NCBI RefSeq assembly: GCF_023073415.1 | Contig: NZ_JADPJL010000036.1 | Location: 59,416 to 123,415 of the forward strand | From: Bradyrhizobium sp. 190 | GTDB lineage: Bacteria; Pseudomonadota; Alphaproteobacteria; Rhizobiales; Xanthobacteraceae | Reading direction: 5' to 3' | DNA: 64,000 nt | In this document: positions 27,848 through 35,528 of the stretch, in pieces | Position numbering within the stretch: position 1 is the stretch's first letter | Layout: every line of letters starts with the position of its first letter | Notes under the pieces: model-generated | Database searches by the model: none | The model's input: only the letters and a program-made list of their open reading frames with translations | Told to the model about the DNA's origin: nothing | Made by a program: the position numbers and the translations under genes

Positions 27848-28927
27848 CTAGTGTTGTGACTCTAACGCTTGTTTCGCCCGGGCGACTTTTTCGAGGATTT
27901 GGCTCGCAGACTTGGTCCAGACGAAGGGTTTGGGATTGGCATTGTGGTTTTCCAAGTATTGCATGATGGCACCTTTCAACTCGGCGACGCTCTTGAAGGC
28001 GCCGCGGCGGATGCGGTTTCGGGTGATCTCGGCAAAGAAGCGCTCGACCATGTTGAGCCAGGACGCCGAGGTGGGCGTAAAGTGCAGGTGGAAGCGCGGG
28101 TGTGCCTTGAGCCAGCGTTTCACAGCCGGGGTCTTATGCGTCGCATAGTTGTCGACGATGAGGTGAAGGTCGAGACCCTCGGCGATCTGTTGGTCAATCA
28201 GCTTGAGAAAGCGCAGAAACTCCCGGTGCCGATGGCGTGGCATGCAGGTCCCGATGACCTTGCCGTCCAGCATGTTGAGCGCTGCAAACAGCGTCGTGGT
28301 GCCGTTGCGCTTATAGTCGTGGGTCATCGTTCCGGCGCGGCCCTTCTTCATCGGCAGGCCGGGCTGGGTGCGGTCGAGGGCTTGAATTTGGCTCTTTTCA
28401 TCGACGCAAAGAACCAGCGCCTTGTCCGGCGGATCGAGATAGAGCCCGACCACATCCTCGACCTTCGCGGCGAAGTGCTTATCGCGCGAGACCCTGAACG
28501 TCTTGACCAGATGCGGCTTCAGCCCATGCGCACGCCAGATCCGTTGGACGCTGCTGTAGGAAATGCCCGCCGCCGCCGCCATGCTGCGCCCGCTCCAATG
28601 CGTTGCCTTCGGAGGCTTCTCGTGCAGCGTCATATGCACCACTTGCTTGATCTTCTCAGGGCTCAACGGCTTAACGCGCGAAGGCCGGGTTGCGTCCTTC
28701 AAAAGCCCGTCCACTCCCTTGGCCACATAGCGGCGGCGCCAGCGGCGTACCGTCAGAAGGCTCTTGCCCACGGCCGCCGCAATCGCTTCCGCCGTCAGCC
28801 CGTCGCTGGCCAAAAGCACGATCCGCGCTCTCCAAACCACCTTCTGGGGCGTGTTCCGATTTCGGACCAGCCCCTCCAATCCTTCACGATCAGCGCTGCT
28901 GATCGAAATCCGTTCGATCGTCCTCAT
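27848..28927 (-). CDS. IS630-family transposase
   Basis: A 359-residue transposase that appears intact. The N-terminal part holds two helix-turn-helix units (TAEAIAAAVGKSLLTVRRWRRRY, then GISYSSVQRIWRAHGL). The DDE catalytic core shows VLCVDEKSQIQAL (first Asp), DLHLIVDNYATHK (second Asp) and HFTPTSASWLNMVERFF with the closing acidic residue. This is the Tc1/mariner-like IS630 arrangement. The stop codon lies across the element's left end. Its sequence is undamaged, unlike all other transposase genes here, so it is the most recent arrival. Confidence 0.92.
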   Translation of the reverse strand: MRTIERISISSADREGLEGLVRNRNTPQKVVWRARIVLLASDGLTAEAIAAAVGKSLLTVRRWRRRYVAKGVDGLLKDATRPSRVKPLSPEKIKQVVHMTLHEKPPKATHWSGRSMAAAAGISYSSVQRIWRAHGLKPHLVKTFRVSRDKHFAAKVEDVVGLYLDPPDKALVLCVDEKSQIQALDRTQPGLPMKKGRAGTMTHDYKRNGTTTLFAALNMLDGKVIGTCMPRHRHREFLRFLKLIDQQIAEGLDLHLIVDNYATHKTPAVKRWLKAHPRFHLHFTPTSASWLNMVERFFAEITRNRIRRGAFKSVAELKGAIMQYLENHNANPKPFVWTKSASQILEKVARAKQALESQH

Positions 28928-28984
28928 CGGCCCAAACTCGCAGGTCTGAGCCGATTTGTGAATCGTTCGTCAGCATCGGAACAC
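27851..28984 (-). mobile_element. Complete IS630-family insertion sequence
   Basis: The element is bounded by inverted ends that begin GTGTT and agree at about 13 of 18 positions, and is flanked on each side by TA (27849-27850 and 28985-28986), the target duplication typical of IS630. It is about 1134 bases long and contains the single transposase gene. Confidence 0.8.
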
Positions 28985-29078
28985 TAGCATGGGAAGTGCT
29001 AGCAGCGACAAACAGCAGATTGCGCATGACTTGCCTCCGCTAGGCTTTGCTTAAGGATAGACCATCGAATTATATCTA

Positions 29079-29092
29079 TTGATGTTGATCAA
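29079..29092 (-). promoter_or_regulatory. FixK/FNR-type box
   Basis: TTGAT-N4-ATCAA, a perfect match to the symmetrical FixK2/FNR consensus. Its centre is 58 bases before the ATG at 29027, which fits a box at about -41 and a leader near 18 bases for the exported-protein-like frame that IS630 interrupts. No gene is evident on the plus-strand side. Confidence 0.6.
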
Positions 29093-29934
29093 GCAAATGG
29101 CAGCCGCGCTTCCCTGGGCGATCGCATCCACCGATGTACTAGCGCGTTGGGCTCTCACGCGCATGCAAGCAACGCGGTTCAAGTGAAGGCAGTCTAAGAG
29201 TGCTCGATCAGAACCGCGGCACCTGGGGCGGCCATTTTGCCAAAACTTCGGCGAAGGCGGAGCAGCATTTCAGCGACTTTCCGGAAGGGAGCGCAGCCTT
29301 CCGGTGCGATGCAGCTGCGCGCTGAAAGCGCCTCCAGGCAAGCATGTGCACCAGGTACTACCTTTCTTCGTTGCTTCGCGACGAGCAGCGCCGAAACGAT
29401 AAGCTCCTCCCAGGCGCCATGTATGGCTGAGACTATCGCCACGTTCCGCGATGAAAGAGTTTCACGATCGATCTCTCTGCGGTGATCAGCCGAAGAGCGG
29501 ATTCAACCTTGAGGTCACGTGCCGATGTCAACGCTTCGGGGCTGGCGGCGGCCTTCTCCTTCTGTTTTATGACCCAGCCTGTATTCAACGAAAGAGCGCA
29601 TTTTGCTGCAGTTCTTATGCGGCGATCCTGCAAGTGAGACCGTTTCATGCACGAGATCCGCGCGAAGCTAATGACCATCGACGGAAGCATCTACTGAAAG
29701 TTGTCCTAGCGACTGATGATCAGGCGGTTCCTTACTTCGATGCAGAAATTCGTCTCAGAGATTGTCTACCTTGCGTAATAGCGGACGAAGAATCGAGCTA
29801 AACACCCGCCAGCGCGATCGTGCAGGGAGCCTGCCGTGCAGTGGCATCTGAGCGGCTGCCCGAGCCTTGCAGACTTTGCGATGAGGCTTCTGTCGCTTTG
29901 GGCGAAGTCAAACCGCAATGACCGACGGTCATCT
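29093..29934. other. Intergenic region, no recognised gene
   Basis: Several frames of 80-115 codons are open on both strands between 29190 and 29800 but none resembles a known protein or has a convincing ribosome-binding site. Confidence 0.4.
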
Positions 29935-30387
29935 ATGATTCGACACATCGTATTCTTCACCGCAAAAGATAAGGCGCATGTCGACAAAATAGTCGACGGC
30001 CTTTCCGTTCTCGCCAAAATCCCGCACGCACGCCGGCTTGAGGTCGCTCGTAACCGCAAGAGTGACCGGCTTGGCAACGAAATTGACGTGATCGTCTACG
30101 GTGAATTCGACGACGAAGTCGAACTCGAAGCCTATAAAGCGCACGAGCTTTATCAGGAGTCGATCCGGCAGGTCAGACCGCTCCGAGAGCTACGTCTCGC
30201 GGCCGATTACAGCATGTCAACAGATGCGGAGCCATTTGGCAGGCCCTACCCGCGGGCGCAATTAACCTGGCAGGCACGTAGGGGTTTTTGGGTGCCCGTG
30301 AGGCTCGCCTTCGCCGGGCGGGATTACAATCAGCCATGTATCGCTGAGCGACAGACTAATGCATGTATTGGAACTGCAGTGGATTGA
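29935..30387 (+). CDS. Dabb (stress-responsive alpha/beta barrel) domain protein
   Basis: A 150-residue protein whose first ~95 residues form a Dabb domain: MIRHIVFFTAKDKAHVDKIVDGL at the start, then a beta strand with EIDVIVYGEFD, and YKAHELYQES before the final strand. Dabb proteins are small ferredoxin-like dimers of varied or unknown function. Family members usually end near residue 100; the remaining 50 residues are low-complexity and overlap the tail of the convergent gene, so the original stop may have been lost. The inner ATG at 29935 is the natural family start. Confidence 0.7.
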   Translation: MIRHIVFFTAKDKAHVDKIVDGLSVLAKIPHARRLEVARNRKSDRLGNEIDVIVYGEFDDEVELEAYKAHELYQESIRQVRPLRELRLAADYSMSTDAEPFGRPYPRAQLTWQARRGFWVPVRLAFAGRDYNQPCIAERQTNACIGTAVD

Positions 30388-31168
30388 GCCCGTCACAGCC
30401 ATGCGACGCCTCTCGCATCGTGCCGCTCGGTTCGAGGTGGTTCGACGCTACGCTCACCTTCTCCTGGGCTGCATCCATAGCGTTACGGCCTGTCTCCTGC
30501 AGACGCTCTAAGGCTTCGGATCCGACGTCATCGAGTTCGGCTTTAAGCGTGTCGGAAGCCTCGCGGATGCTTTGTGAGACCGCTCCGGCGCGCGCGTTGA
30601 GATCCTCTTTCACTTTGTCGCTGACTTCGCCGACCCATTCGCCTTCGAGATCCGACCTGGCGAATGCGCCAGCGACGGCTGCACCGACGGCTAAACCTAT
30701 GGCGCCGAGCACCAATGGTTGTCTCTCGAGCAGGTCGGAAAAAGACGATTGTACTTGTGCAATGGTCTCCTTCCGAGGCAGCGCCTCACTCACCTTGCTG
30801 AAATTCTCCCGCGCGTAAGCGACGCCTTCGCCGAACCGGTCCTTGATCGTGTCTGCAGCGCCCGATACAGCGTCGGAAGCGGTGCTCGCGGTCTCGCGCA
30901 GGGTGTCGCCGACGTGCTGTGACAATCCGTGATCCATCTCAGGAGCGGTTGGCGGACTGTTCATGAATTTGGGTGCGTTCGACCGCAGATTGGCGCTGAC
31001 GTCGGCGAGCGGTGCAGTCGCCGCATTGACCGAAGTTGCCGCGCTCTTCAGCCTCTCGTTGCCGAGCAACAGCCACAGCGCACCGCCGCCGATCAGGGCG
31101 GCAGCCAGCGGATTCTCGCGAACCGCTTCCCTCAGGTTTTGCATAAAACTGACTTCGGTGGCGCTCAT
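30356..31168 (-). CDS. DUF883/DUF3618-like amphipathic membrane-associated stress protein
   Basis: A 270-residue protein with a hydrophobic segment near residues 18-34 (NPLAAALIGGGALWLLLG), long alanine-rich amphipathic helices, and a second glycine/alanine-rich membrane segment (LGAIGLAVGAAVAGAFA, ~165-181). Proteins of this kind accompany DUF3618 and holin-like proteins in rhizobial stress operons; the biochemical role is unknown. It is the last gene of a five-frame unit: its ATG overlaps the previous stop by four bases. The final residues look degenerate and overlap the Dabb gene. Confidence 0.65.
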   Translation of the reverse strand: MSATEVSFMQNLREAVRENPLAAALIGGGALWLLLGNERLKSAATSVNAATAPLADVSANLRSNAPKFMNSPPTAPEMDHGLSQHVGDTLRETASTASDAVSGAADTIKDRFGEGVAYARENFSKVSEALPRKETIAQVQSSFSDLLERQPLVLGAIGLAVGAAVAGAFARSDLEGEWVGEVSDKVKEDLNARAGAVSQSIREASDTLKAELDDVGSEALERLQETGRNAMDAAQEKVSVASNHLEPSGTMREASHGCDGLNPLQFQYMH

Positions 31169-31560
31169 CGGACCATTTCCTTCACGGTGTCCTTGTCCTT
31201 TTCGAGCTGGCGCATCGTTTCGCGGGGCGCCAGCTTCCGGGCGTCAAGGCGGTTTATGCCGACCGCAAACAGGACGCCCGCCAACACCGCGGCAACCACC
31301 GCTGAGACAAGGTAGGAGATCGGTTGCGACCAGCCACCGGCAACCAAGGCGGCCGACAGCGCGAATAGGGCCATGACGAGCGCAGGAACAACCAGGACCG
31401 CTCCGGCTCCGAAGAAGCCGACCGCCCAACCAACCTGCTGAACCTTCTCGCCGAGCTCGGCCTTCGCGAGATCGACCTCGTTCTGGAATAGCTTTGCAAA
31501 TTGAGAAAGCACGTCACCCAGGAGGGCTGAGATGGTCCGAAGATCGGATTGGGTGTTCAT
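31165..31560 (-). CDS. Phage holin-like (DUF1469) membrane protein
   Basis: A 131-residue inner-membrane protein with a polar N-terminal helix (SALLGDVLSQFAKLFQNEVDL, KAELGEK) and two closely spaced hydrophobic segments (AVGFFGAGAVLVVPALVMAL and YLVSAVVAAVLAGVLFAVG), followed by a charged tail. That layout is typical of the holin_3_6/DUF1469 family found beside DUF3618 proteins. Overlaps both neighbours by four bases, so translation is coupled. The family name reflects resemblance, not proven lysis. Confidence 0.75.
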   Translation of the reverse strand: MNTQSDLRTISALLGDVLSQFAKLFQNEVDLAKAELGEKVQQVGWAVGFFGAGAVLVVPALVMALFALSAALVAGGWSQPISYLVSAVVAAVLAGVLFAVGINRLDARKLAPRETMRQLEKDKDTVKEMVR

Positions 31561-32099
31561 GACGCATCCTCGTCTTGTGAGGATGAGGTCTGTTTGCCAG
31601 AGGCTCGAAAGAAACGTACGGCTGCGAAGCCGGCCAGGACCGACAGTCCAAGGAAAGCGGCGGGCTGGCGCTTCGCAAAATCGGAGGTCCCATCGACGAG
31701 ATCGCGGAGGGTTCCGTTGCGAATCTTCTCGGCGGCGTCTTCGACGTAGCCGGCGGCGGAATTGATGCCACGCGCGGCAAAGGGCGCATCGTTGTCAAAT
31801 GCATGGGCGGCTTGCCGGAGATTTCCCGCGAGCCGGCCTACGAAATCCGCTCCGGAGCGCTGCTGCTCCTCGGCCTTGTCCTGGAAACGATCCGCGGCTC
31901 CCTCGGCCACGTCCGAGGCAGAGTCGGCTGCCTCCTTGAACCTTTCGCGCGCGGCGTCCGTTGACACCCGCAGCGCATCGCCGGCGCGTTGCCTGACATC
32001 GGCGCCTGCATCGGAGATTTGGTCCTTGAGCGTTTGCGGGGAGGTCTTGTCCTGCCCCTGAGAAGCGGCTTGCCCGATTTGGGTATCAAATTCGCTCAT
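31557..32099 (-). CDS. Alanine-rich coiled-coil membrane-anchored protein
   Basis: A 180-residue protein. Residues ~20-120 are amphipathic helices rich in Ala, Asp and Arg (DALRVSTDAARERFKEAADS, GAADRFQDKAEEQQRSGADF); a single hydrophobic segment (AAFLGLSVLAGFAAVRFFRA, ~147-166) follows near the C-terminus. It resembles DUF883/ElaB-like tail-anchored proteins. Coupled by ATGA overlaps to genes on both sides of the operon. Function unknown; association with envelope stress is inferred from its neighbours. Confidence 0.65.
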   Translation of the reverse strand: MSEFDTQIGQAASQGQDKTSPQTLKDQISDAGADVRQRAGDALRVSTDAARERFKEAADSASDVAEGAADRFQDKAEEQQRSGADFVGRLAGNLRQAAHAFDNDAPFAARGINSAAGYVEDAAEKIRNGTLRDLVDGTSDFAKRQPAAFLGLSVLAGFAAVRFFRASGKQTSSSQDEDAS

Positions 32100-32743
32100 G
32101 AGGATTTCTCTTCGGTTCGAGAAGGATTGAACACCGCCGTTACGATGTCGTCGGCCGCTTCCTTCAATGTTTCGGACATATCCTGGGTCATGCGACTGGC
32201 GTGTTTGCCGAGATCCGCCTGGGACACGCTCTTTGCGGCAGCATCGGCCGCCGACAGCGCGGCATCCTTGACTGTCTCGAATCCGGACTGGGCGGCCTTA
32301 CCGGCAGCGCGCTTGGCACTATCGCTTGCCTTACCGACTGCGGCAGCTTCCGCCTTGGTGTCAGGAAGGGACGCTGCGATGGTTGCGCCGATCGCAACTC
32401 CGAGGCCAGCGATCAGGGCGGCGTTGTCACTAATCGTCCGCCGGGCGGTTTCCGGGGCCGCGGTAGCCTTGTCGCGAACGGTCGAGCCAATGAGCTCGAT
32501 CTTGTCTTTGGCGGTTTCCGCGGCGGCATCTATGCCGGCCTTCACTTTGTCCGTGGTCCGCGCCGCCCGATCCTTCAGGTCGTCGGCCATTCCGGCCGCT
32601 CCGGCTTGAGCCTCGCCCGCCATGTCGGTGGTCCTGCGCCCTGTCTGCTCGCCAAGGAACTGGACACGCTCGGCAGCATCAGCCGCCACTTCCTTGACCG
32701 TTTCGACCGTCGGAGCCGCTGCCTCCGCTGTGCGGGCCCGCAC
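32096..32743 (-). CDS. Alanine-rich amphipathic protein, possibly the C-terminal part of the DUF3618 protein
   Basis: A 215-residue, Ala/Asp/Lys-rich helical protein with one glycine-rich hydrophobic segment (NAALIAGLGVAIGATIAASL). It starts with GTG inside the end of the DUF3618 frame, overlapping it by 64 bases; a TAA lies four codons before the GTG. Relatives in other rhizobia often carry a DUF3618 domain followed directly by such a helical tail in one protein, so this may be the second half of a gene split by a frameshift near 32740. Either way it ends with an ATGA overlap to the next gene. Confidence 0.55.
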   Translation of the reverse strand: MRARTAEAAAPTVETVKEVAADAAERVQFLGEQTGRRTTDMAGEAQAGAAGMADDLKDRAARTTDKVKAGIDAAAETAKDKIELIGSTVRDKATAAPETARRTISDNAALIAGLGVAIGATIAASLPDTKAEAAAVGKASDSAKRAAGKAAQSGFETVKDAALSAADAAAKSVSQADLGKHASRMTQDMSETLKEAADDIVTAVFNPSRTEEKSS

Positions 32744-33077
32744 GGTCTTTCGAAGTTAGAGCGAGGCCTGCGCCGATCATTAAGAGGGGAAGTGGGAAGC
32801 CCCGTGCCAGCCGCAGGGCGGGCACCGCAACCGCAGTCCCAGCCGCGATCGCCTGCATCGGATTTTCCATGGCTCGCTGCTTGAGCGTGTCGAGCCAGCC
32901 TTGGGTTTTGCGGCCGACGAACTCGGAGACTTCCGACTTGATGGCTTGGGGCGACACCTTGTAGCGGAGGTCTTCTGTGGTGTCGGTGATCTGCGCCCTC
33001 AACCGATCGACGGTCGCTGCAAGCTGCGCCCGGCTCCGCTCGGACTCGCGCCTTAACTCCTCAACCGATCGTGGCAT
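32679..33077 (-). CDS. DUF3618-domain protein
   Basis: A 132-residue protein beginning with a DUF3618 domain: MPRSVEELRRESERSRAQLA, TVDRLRAQITDTTEDLRYKV, and a hydrophobic C-terminal segment (FPLPLLMIGAGLALT, ~96-110). The last ~20 residues are low-complexity and out of phase with the following gene, suggesting a frameshift. It is the first gene of the five-frame unit (33077 down to 30356). An EcfG-type promoter lies 35 bases upstream, so induction by the alphaproteobacterial general stress response is likely. Confidence 0.7.
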   Translation of the reverse strand: MPRSVEELRRESERSRAQLAATVDRLRAQITDTTEDLRYKVSPQAIKSEVSEFVGRKTQGWLDTLKQRAMENPMQAIAAGTAVAVPALRLARGFPLPLLMIGAGLALTSKDRAGPHSGGSGSDGRNGQGSGG

Positions 33078-33111
33078 GGCCGTAACCGCCTATCGTTCTT
33101 ATTTGAAAGCG

Positions 33112-33136
33112 AACTCACGCTTTGTTGAATCGTTCC
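33112..33136 (-). promoter_or_regulatory. EcfG-type general stress promoter
   Basis: On the minus strand GGAAC (33136-33132) and GTT (33114-33112) are separated by 17 bases, matching the sigma-EcfG pattern GGAAC-N16/17-GTT. Start of transcription near 33105 would leave a leader of about 28 bases before the ATG of the DUF3618 gene. Confidence 0.6.
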
Positions 33137-33465
33137 TCCGCGGATTTGGGGCCCCGGTTTCCCGTCGGACCTGAAGACTCGTTCCTATTCCCGAGCCCGG
33201 CGTACAGCCCCTCCAGCTTCTCCTTCTGCTTCTCTCAACGAGCCTCTTCGGCTTGAGAGCGATTTTCGACCACCGCGCGTTCGGCTTCGATGGTGCTCGC
33301 CACTTGATCATGCTCCCGCTCGGATTTCTCGAGTGCTGCTTGCGCCTTCACGACTGCCTGTTGGCGCCGCTCGCGCGCCTTCTCCCTGGCTCCGCGTTTC
33401 AGCCTTCGCTTCAACCTTCTCCTCCCTTTCGAAAGCCAGGGAGGCTTGCCCGCCGCTTTAACGGG
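33115..33465 (-). pseudogene. TolA-like coiled-coil protein relic with nonsense codon
   Basis: The frame reads as the highly charged C-terminal coiled coil of small rhizobial proteins annotated as TolA-like: REKARERRQQAVVKAQAALE, EHDQVASTIEAERAVVENRS, QAEEAR, then a TGA where relatives have Trp, and on in frame with EKQKEKLEGLYAG to a TGA at 33115. No N-terminal half is present upstream of about 33465. The relic's 3' end overlaps the EcfG promoter of the next operon. Confidence 0.5.
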
Positions 33466-33914
33466 TGAAGGAACGGACGGCGGAAGCAGACCGGCACATC
33501 GGATGGTGGTCGCGCGGACAACCGCGGCTAGTGGATATTTTCATCACCACCTATACGAAATATTCCTGAAACCCGCTGCTTCTATCCTCGGGCCGGCACA
33601 GGGGGTGAATTTGATCATCTGGTCTTTATCCGCCTTGTGCAGACTTCAGGGTCGCCGACAGGCGGCCCTTTCTTCGTTCCCTATCGCGGCGTCCTAACGA
33701 GGACGGCCATTATGCCAAAGGAAAATTGCCTGATCGTTCTTGCTGCCGGAAGACAATTGGATTTGTACGGGGCGAAGCCTCTCGCGTCGCAAAAGAAAGC
33801 GGTGCTGATTGGTGGAGCGATCGCCTCGAGATAGGCACGCGGTTTTGTTTTGTTGAGGATAAGCCAAAGCGGCGTTCGCGCTAACCTGCGACAGCTTCGG
33901 CATTGCCTGCCGAG

Positions 33915-34010
33915 ACGGCTAGCTCAAACAGACCCAAGCACCGAAACGCGCAGCGTGAATCGGCGAGCCTTGAGGAGCAACGGGTCTCACTGAGCTGGGG
34001 CTTTTTTGTC
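33915..34010 (+). ncRNA. Candidate small structured RNA
   Basis: AGCTCA-N3-AGACCC at the left is complementary to GGGTCT-N3-TGAGCT at the right, forming a twelve-pair stem around about 45 bases, followed within a few bases by GGGGC and six T. That layout resembles a small RNA with an intrinsic terminator. No family is recognised and no promoter was identified. Confidence 0.3.
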
Positions 34011-34306
34011 ATCGAAGTCGGCGGCTTCGGCGTTCCGCTTTTCGGGGAGCCATCGCGCCGTATTTCTTCCGCTTGGCTTGCCACCCATTTTATTGGCGCA
34101 GGCCGGGACCCGCCAGAAATCCCGCGGCGATTACGACGCCGCCCGAATGCGACGATTGCGAAGTTGGGCAATAGCTCTTAGGACTGACATTTGCTGCTCC
34201 TACTATGCTTATCCAAAACCGCCACGTAAATATGCGCGTGGCTTGGAGAGCCTATTCCAAACCGACTTCTGCAAACCGACTTCGGATTGCGAGCGATTTC
34301 CTCTAG

Positions 34307-34342
34307 CCAGAGGCCCGCCAGCGTGAACCGGCGGGCCTCTGG
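34307..34342. terminator. Perfect 13-bp hairpin, terminator-like
   Basis: CCAGAGGCCCGCC and its exact complement GGCGGGCCTCTGG flank a 10-base loop. GC content is high and the symmetry exact, but no T-run follows on either strand, and no gene ends immediately beside it. It may be the surviving terminator of a lost gene. Confidence 0.4.
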
Positions 34343-34439
34343 TCTCAGCGTTTCAGCCGTCGGATGCGTCCTCAGCAGGCGGTTCGTCTGGAACACGTGC
34401 CGGCAGAACAGTGCAGGCGCTCTGCCCTAACGAATTAAT

Positions 34440-35085
34440 GCGCCGAGTGTTACCGATTGTATAACTGGAAGGCCAAGTATGGCAGGACGGACGTCTCCGA
34501 CGCCAAGCGCCTGAAGGCCTTGGAAGACGAGAACGCCAAGCTGAAGAAGCTGCTCGCCGACCAGATGCTCGAAGCCTCGGCATTACGCGAGCTTCTGTCA
34601 AAAAAATAGTAGGACCCGCCGCCAGGCGCGAAGCCGTCGCGCATCTGCAGGCCGTCATGGGCCTATCGGAGCGTCGGGCCTGTTCCTTCGTCTGCGCCGA
34701 TCGCAAAGCAGTCTCGCCGACCGCCAGAGACGGAGTTGCACGGCAGGTTGCGTGACCTCGCCAACGAGCGCCGACGCTTCGGCTATCGGCCGTTGGTTCA
34801 TCCTGCTCAGGCGCGAGGGCGAGGCATCCGGGTCAACCGTATCTACCGTCTCTATCGCGAGGAAGGTCTGACGGTTCGCAAGCGTCGGGCGCGACGACGA
34901 GCCGTCGGCACGCGGGCGCCGATCCTGTCGAGGCAAAGCCGAATGCGCGCTGGTTGGATTTCGTGCATGACCAGTTTGCCGGCGGCTGACGCTTCCGTGT
35001 GCTCAACATCGTCGACGACGTGACGCGCGAATGCCGCGATCCCGGACACCTCGATTTCCGGCCATCGGGTTGCTCGCGAGCTGAT
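34440..35085 (+). pseudogene. IS3-family insertion sequence relic
   Basis: Contains the leucine-zipper end of OrfA (WKAKYG, SDAKRLKALEDENAKLKKLL, LEASALRELLSKK, 34465-34608) and, in several frames, pieces of OrfB: ARREAVAHLQAVMGLSERRA, LRDLANERRRFGYR, INRIYRLYREEGLTVRK, VEAKPNARW and LDFVHDQFAGG, then LNIVDDVTREC with the second catalytic Asp. At least four frameshifts are present and the end is replaced by an IS6 relic at about 35085. Inactive. Confidence 0.75.
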
Positions 35086-35300
35086 CGTCAGCCCCTTGTG
35101 CCAGCGATGCTCGACTTGCGGCATCTGGGTCTTTGCCGCGCCCGCAATTTGTCGGTGGTCATGCGCCTGGGCCCGCAGCCCCGCTTCTTCAGCAACCGGG
35201 TCGGCAGGCGCTTGGCAGCCTTGGCCTTGCGGGCAGTTGGACGATCTCGTCGAGCACATAGGATGTGCTCGAGGTACCCGAGCGCGAGGTTGGTTGGCAT
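35085..35300 (-). pseudogene. IS6-family transposase relic
   Basis: The minus strand reads KAAKRLPTRLLKKRGCGPRR and MTTDKLRA, then in another frame MPQVEHRWHKGL, matching the central part of IS6/IS26-type transposases (ITDKLRSY...MPxVEHRxxKGLNNRAENSH). Both ends are missing, and the relic joins the IS3 relic tail directly. Confidence 0.5.
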
Positions 35301-35528
35301 AACCTGCTGCGGATAAGCCGGAGCTCGCTCAAACCACCACCTATCAGGGCAGCGAATTAGACCTTTTCCGCTTTGGGAATCTCAAGTGAGTCAGCCAACA
35401 AGCTCGTTGGTATTGGAGGCTGGCTGAGTGGCGGCCGCCTCGCCGCGAAGATAGGCGTGCAGCGCCTTCACGCAGGGATCCGCATTCTTTTTGTCTTGTT
35501 TGCGGGGCGGCACGAACGTGATATCGGC

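Larger units (their letters stand above)
27478..29027 (-). pseudogene. Small exported-protein-like frame split by IS630
   Basis: Starting with ATG at 29027 behind a GGAGG site, the frame encodes a signal-peptide-like start (MRNLLFVAASTSHA) and is cut after 14 codons by the IS630 at a TA. If the IS and one TA copy are removed in thought, the frame stays open across the junction and on to a stop at 27478, about 137 codons with several cysteines. The downstream part does not resemble a known family and the last half reads poorly as protein, so the original 3' end is uncertain. A FixK-type box lies 52 bases before the start codon. Confidence 0.4.
33466..34439. other. Intergenic region with structured elements
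   Basis: No recognised protein gene. A 40-codon plus-strand frame (33712-33834, MPKENCLIVLAAGRQL...) is open but unfamiliar. The stretch also holds a possible structured RNA ending in six T (about 33915-34010) and a strong perfect hairpin (34307-34342), listed separately. Confidence 0.4.

Noticed and set aside
27869..28987. 372-codon open frame on the plus strand
   Set aside because: Antisense to the intact IS630 transposase and arginine/histidine-rich; a shadow frame.
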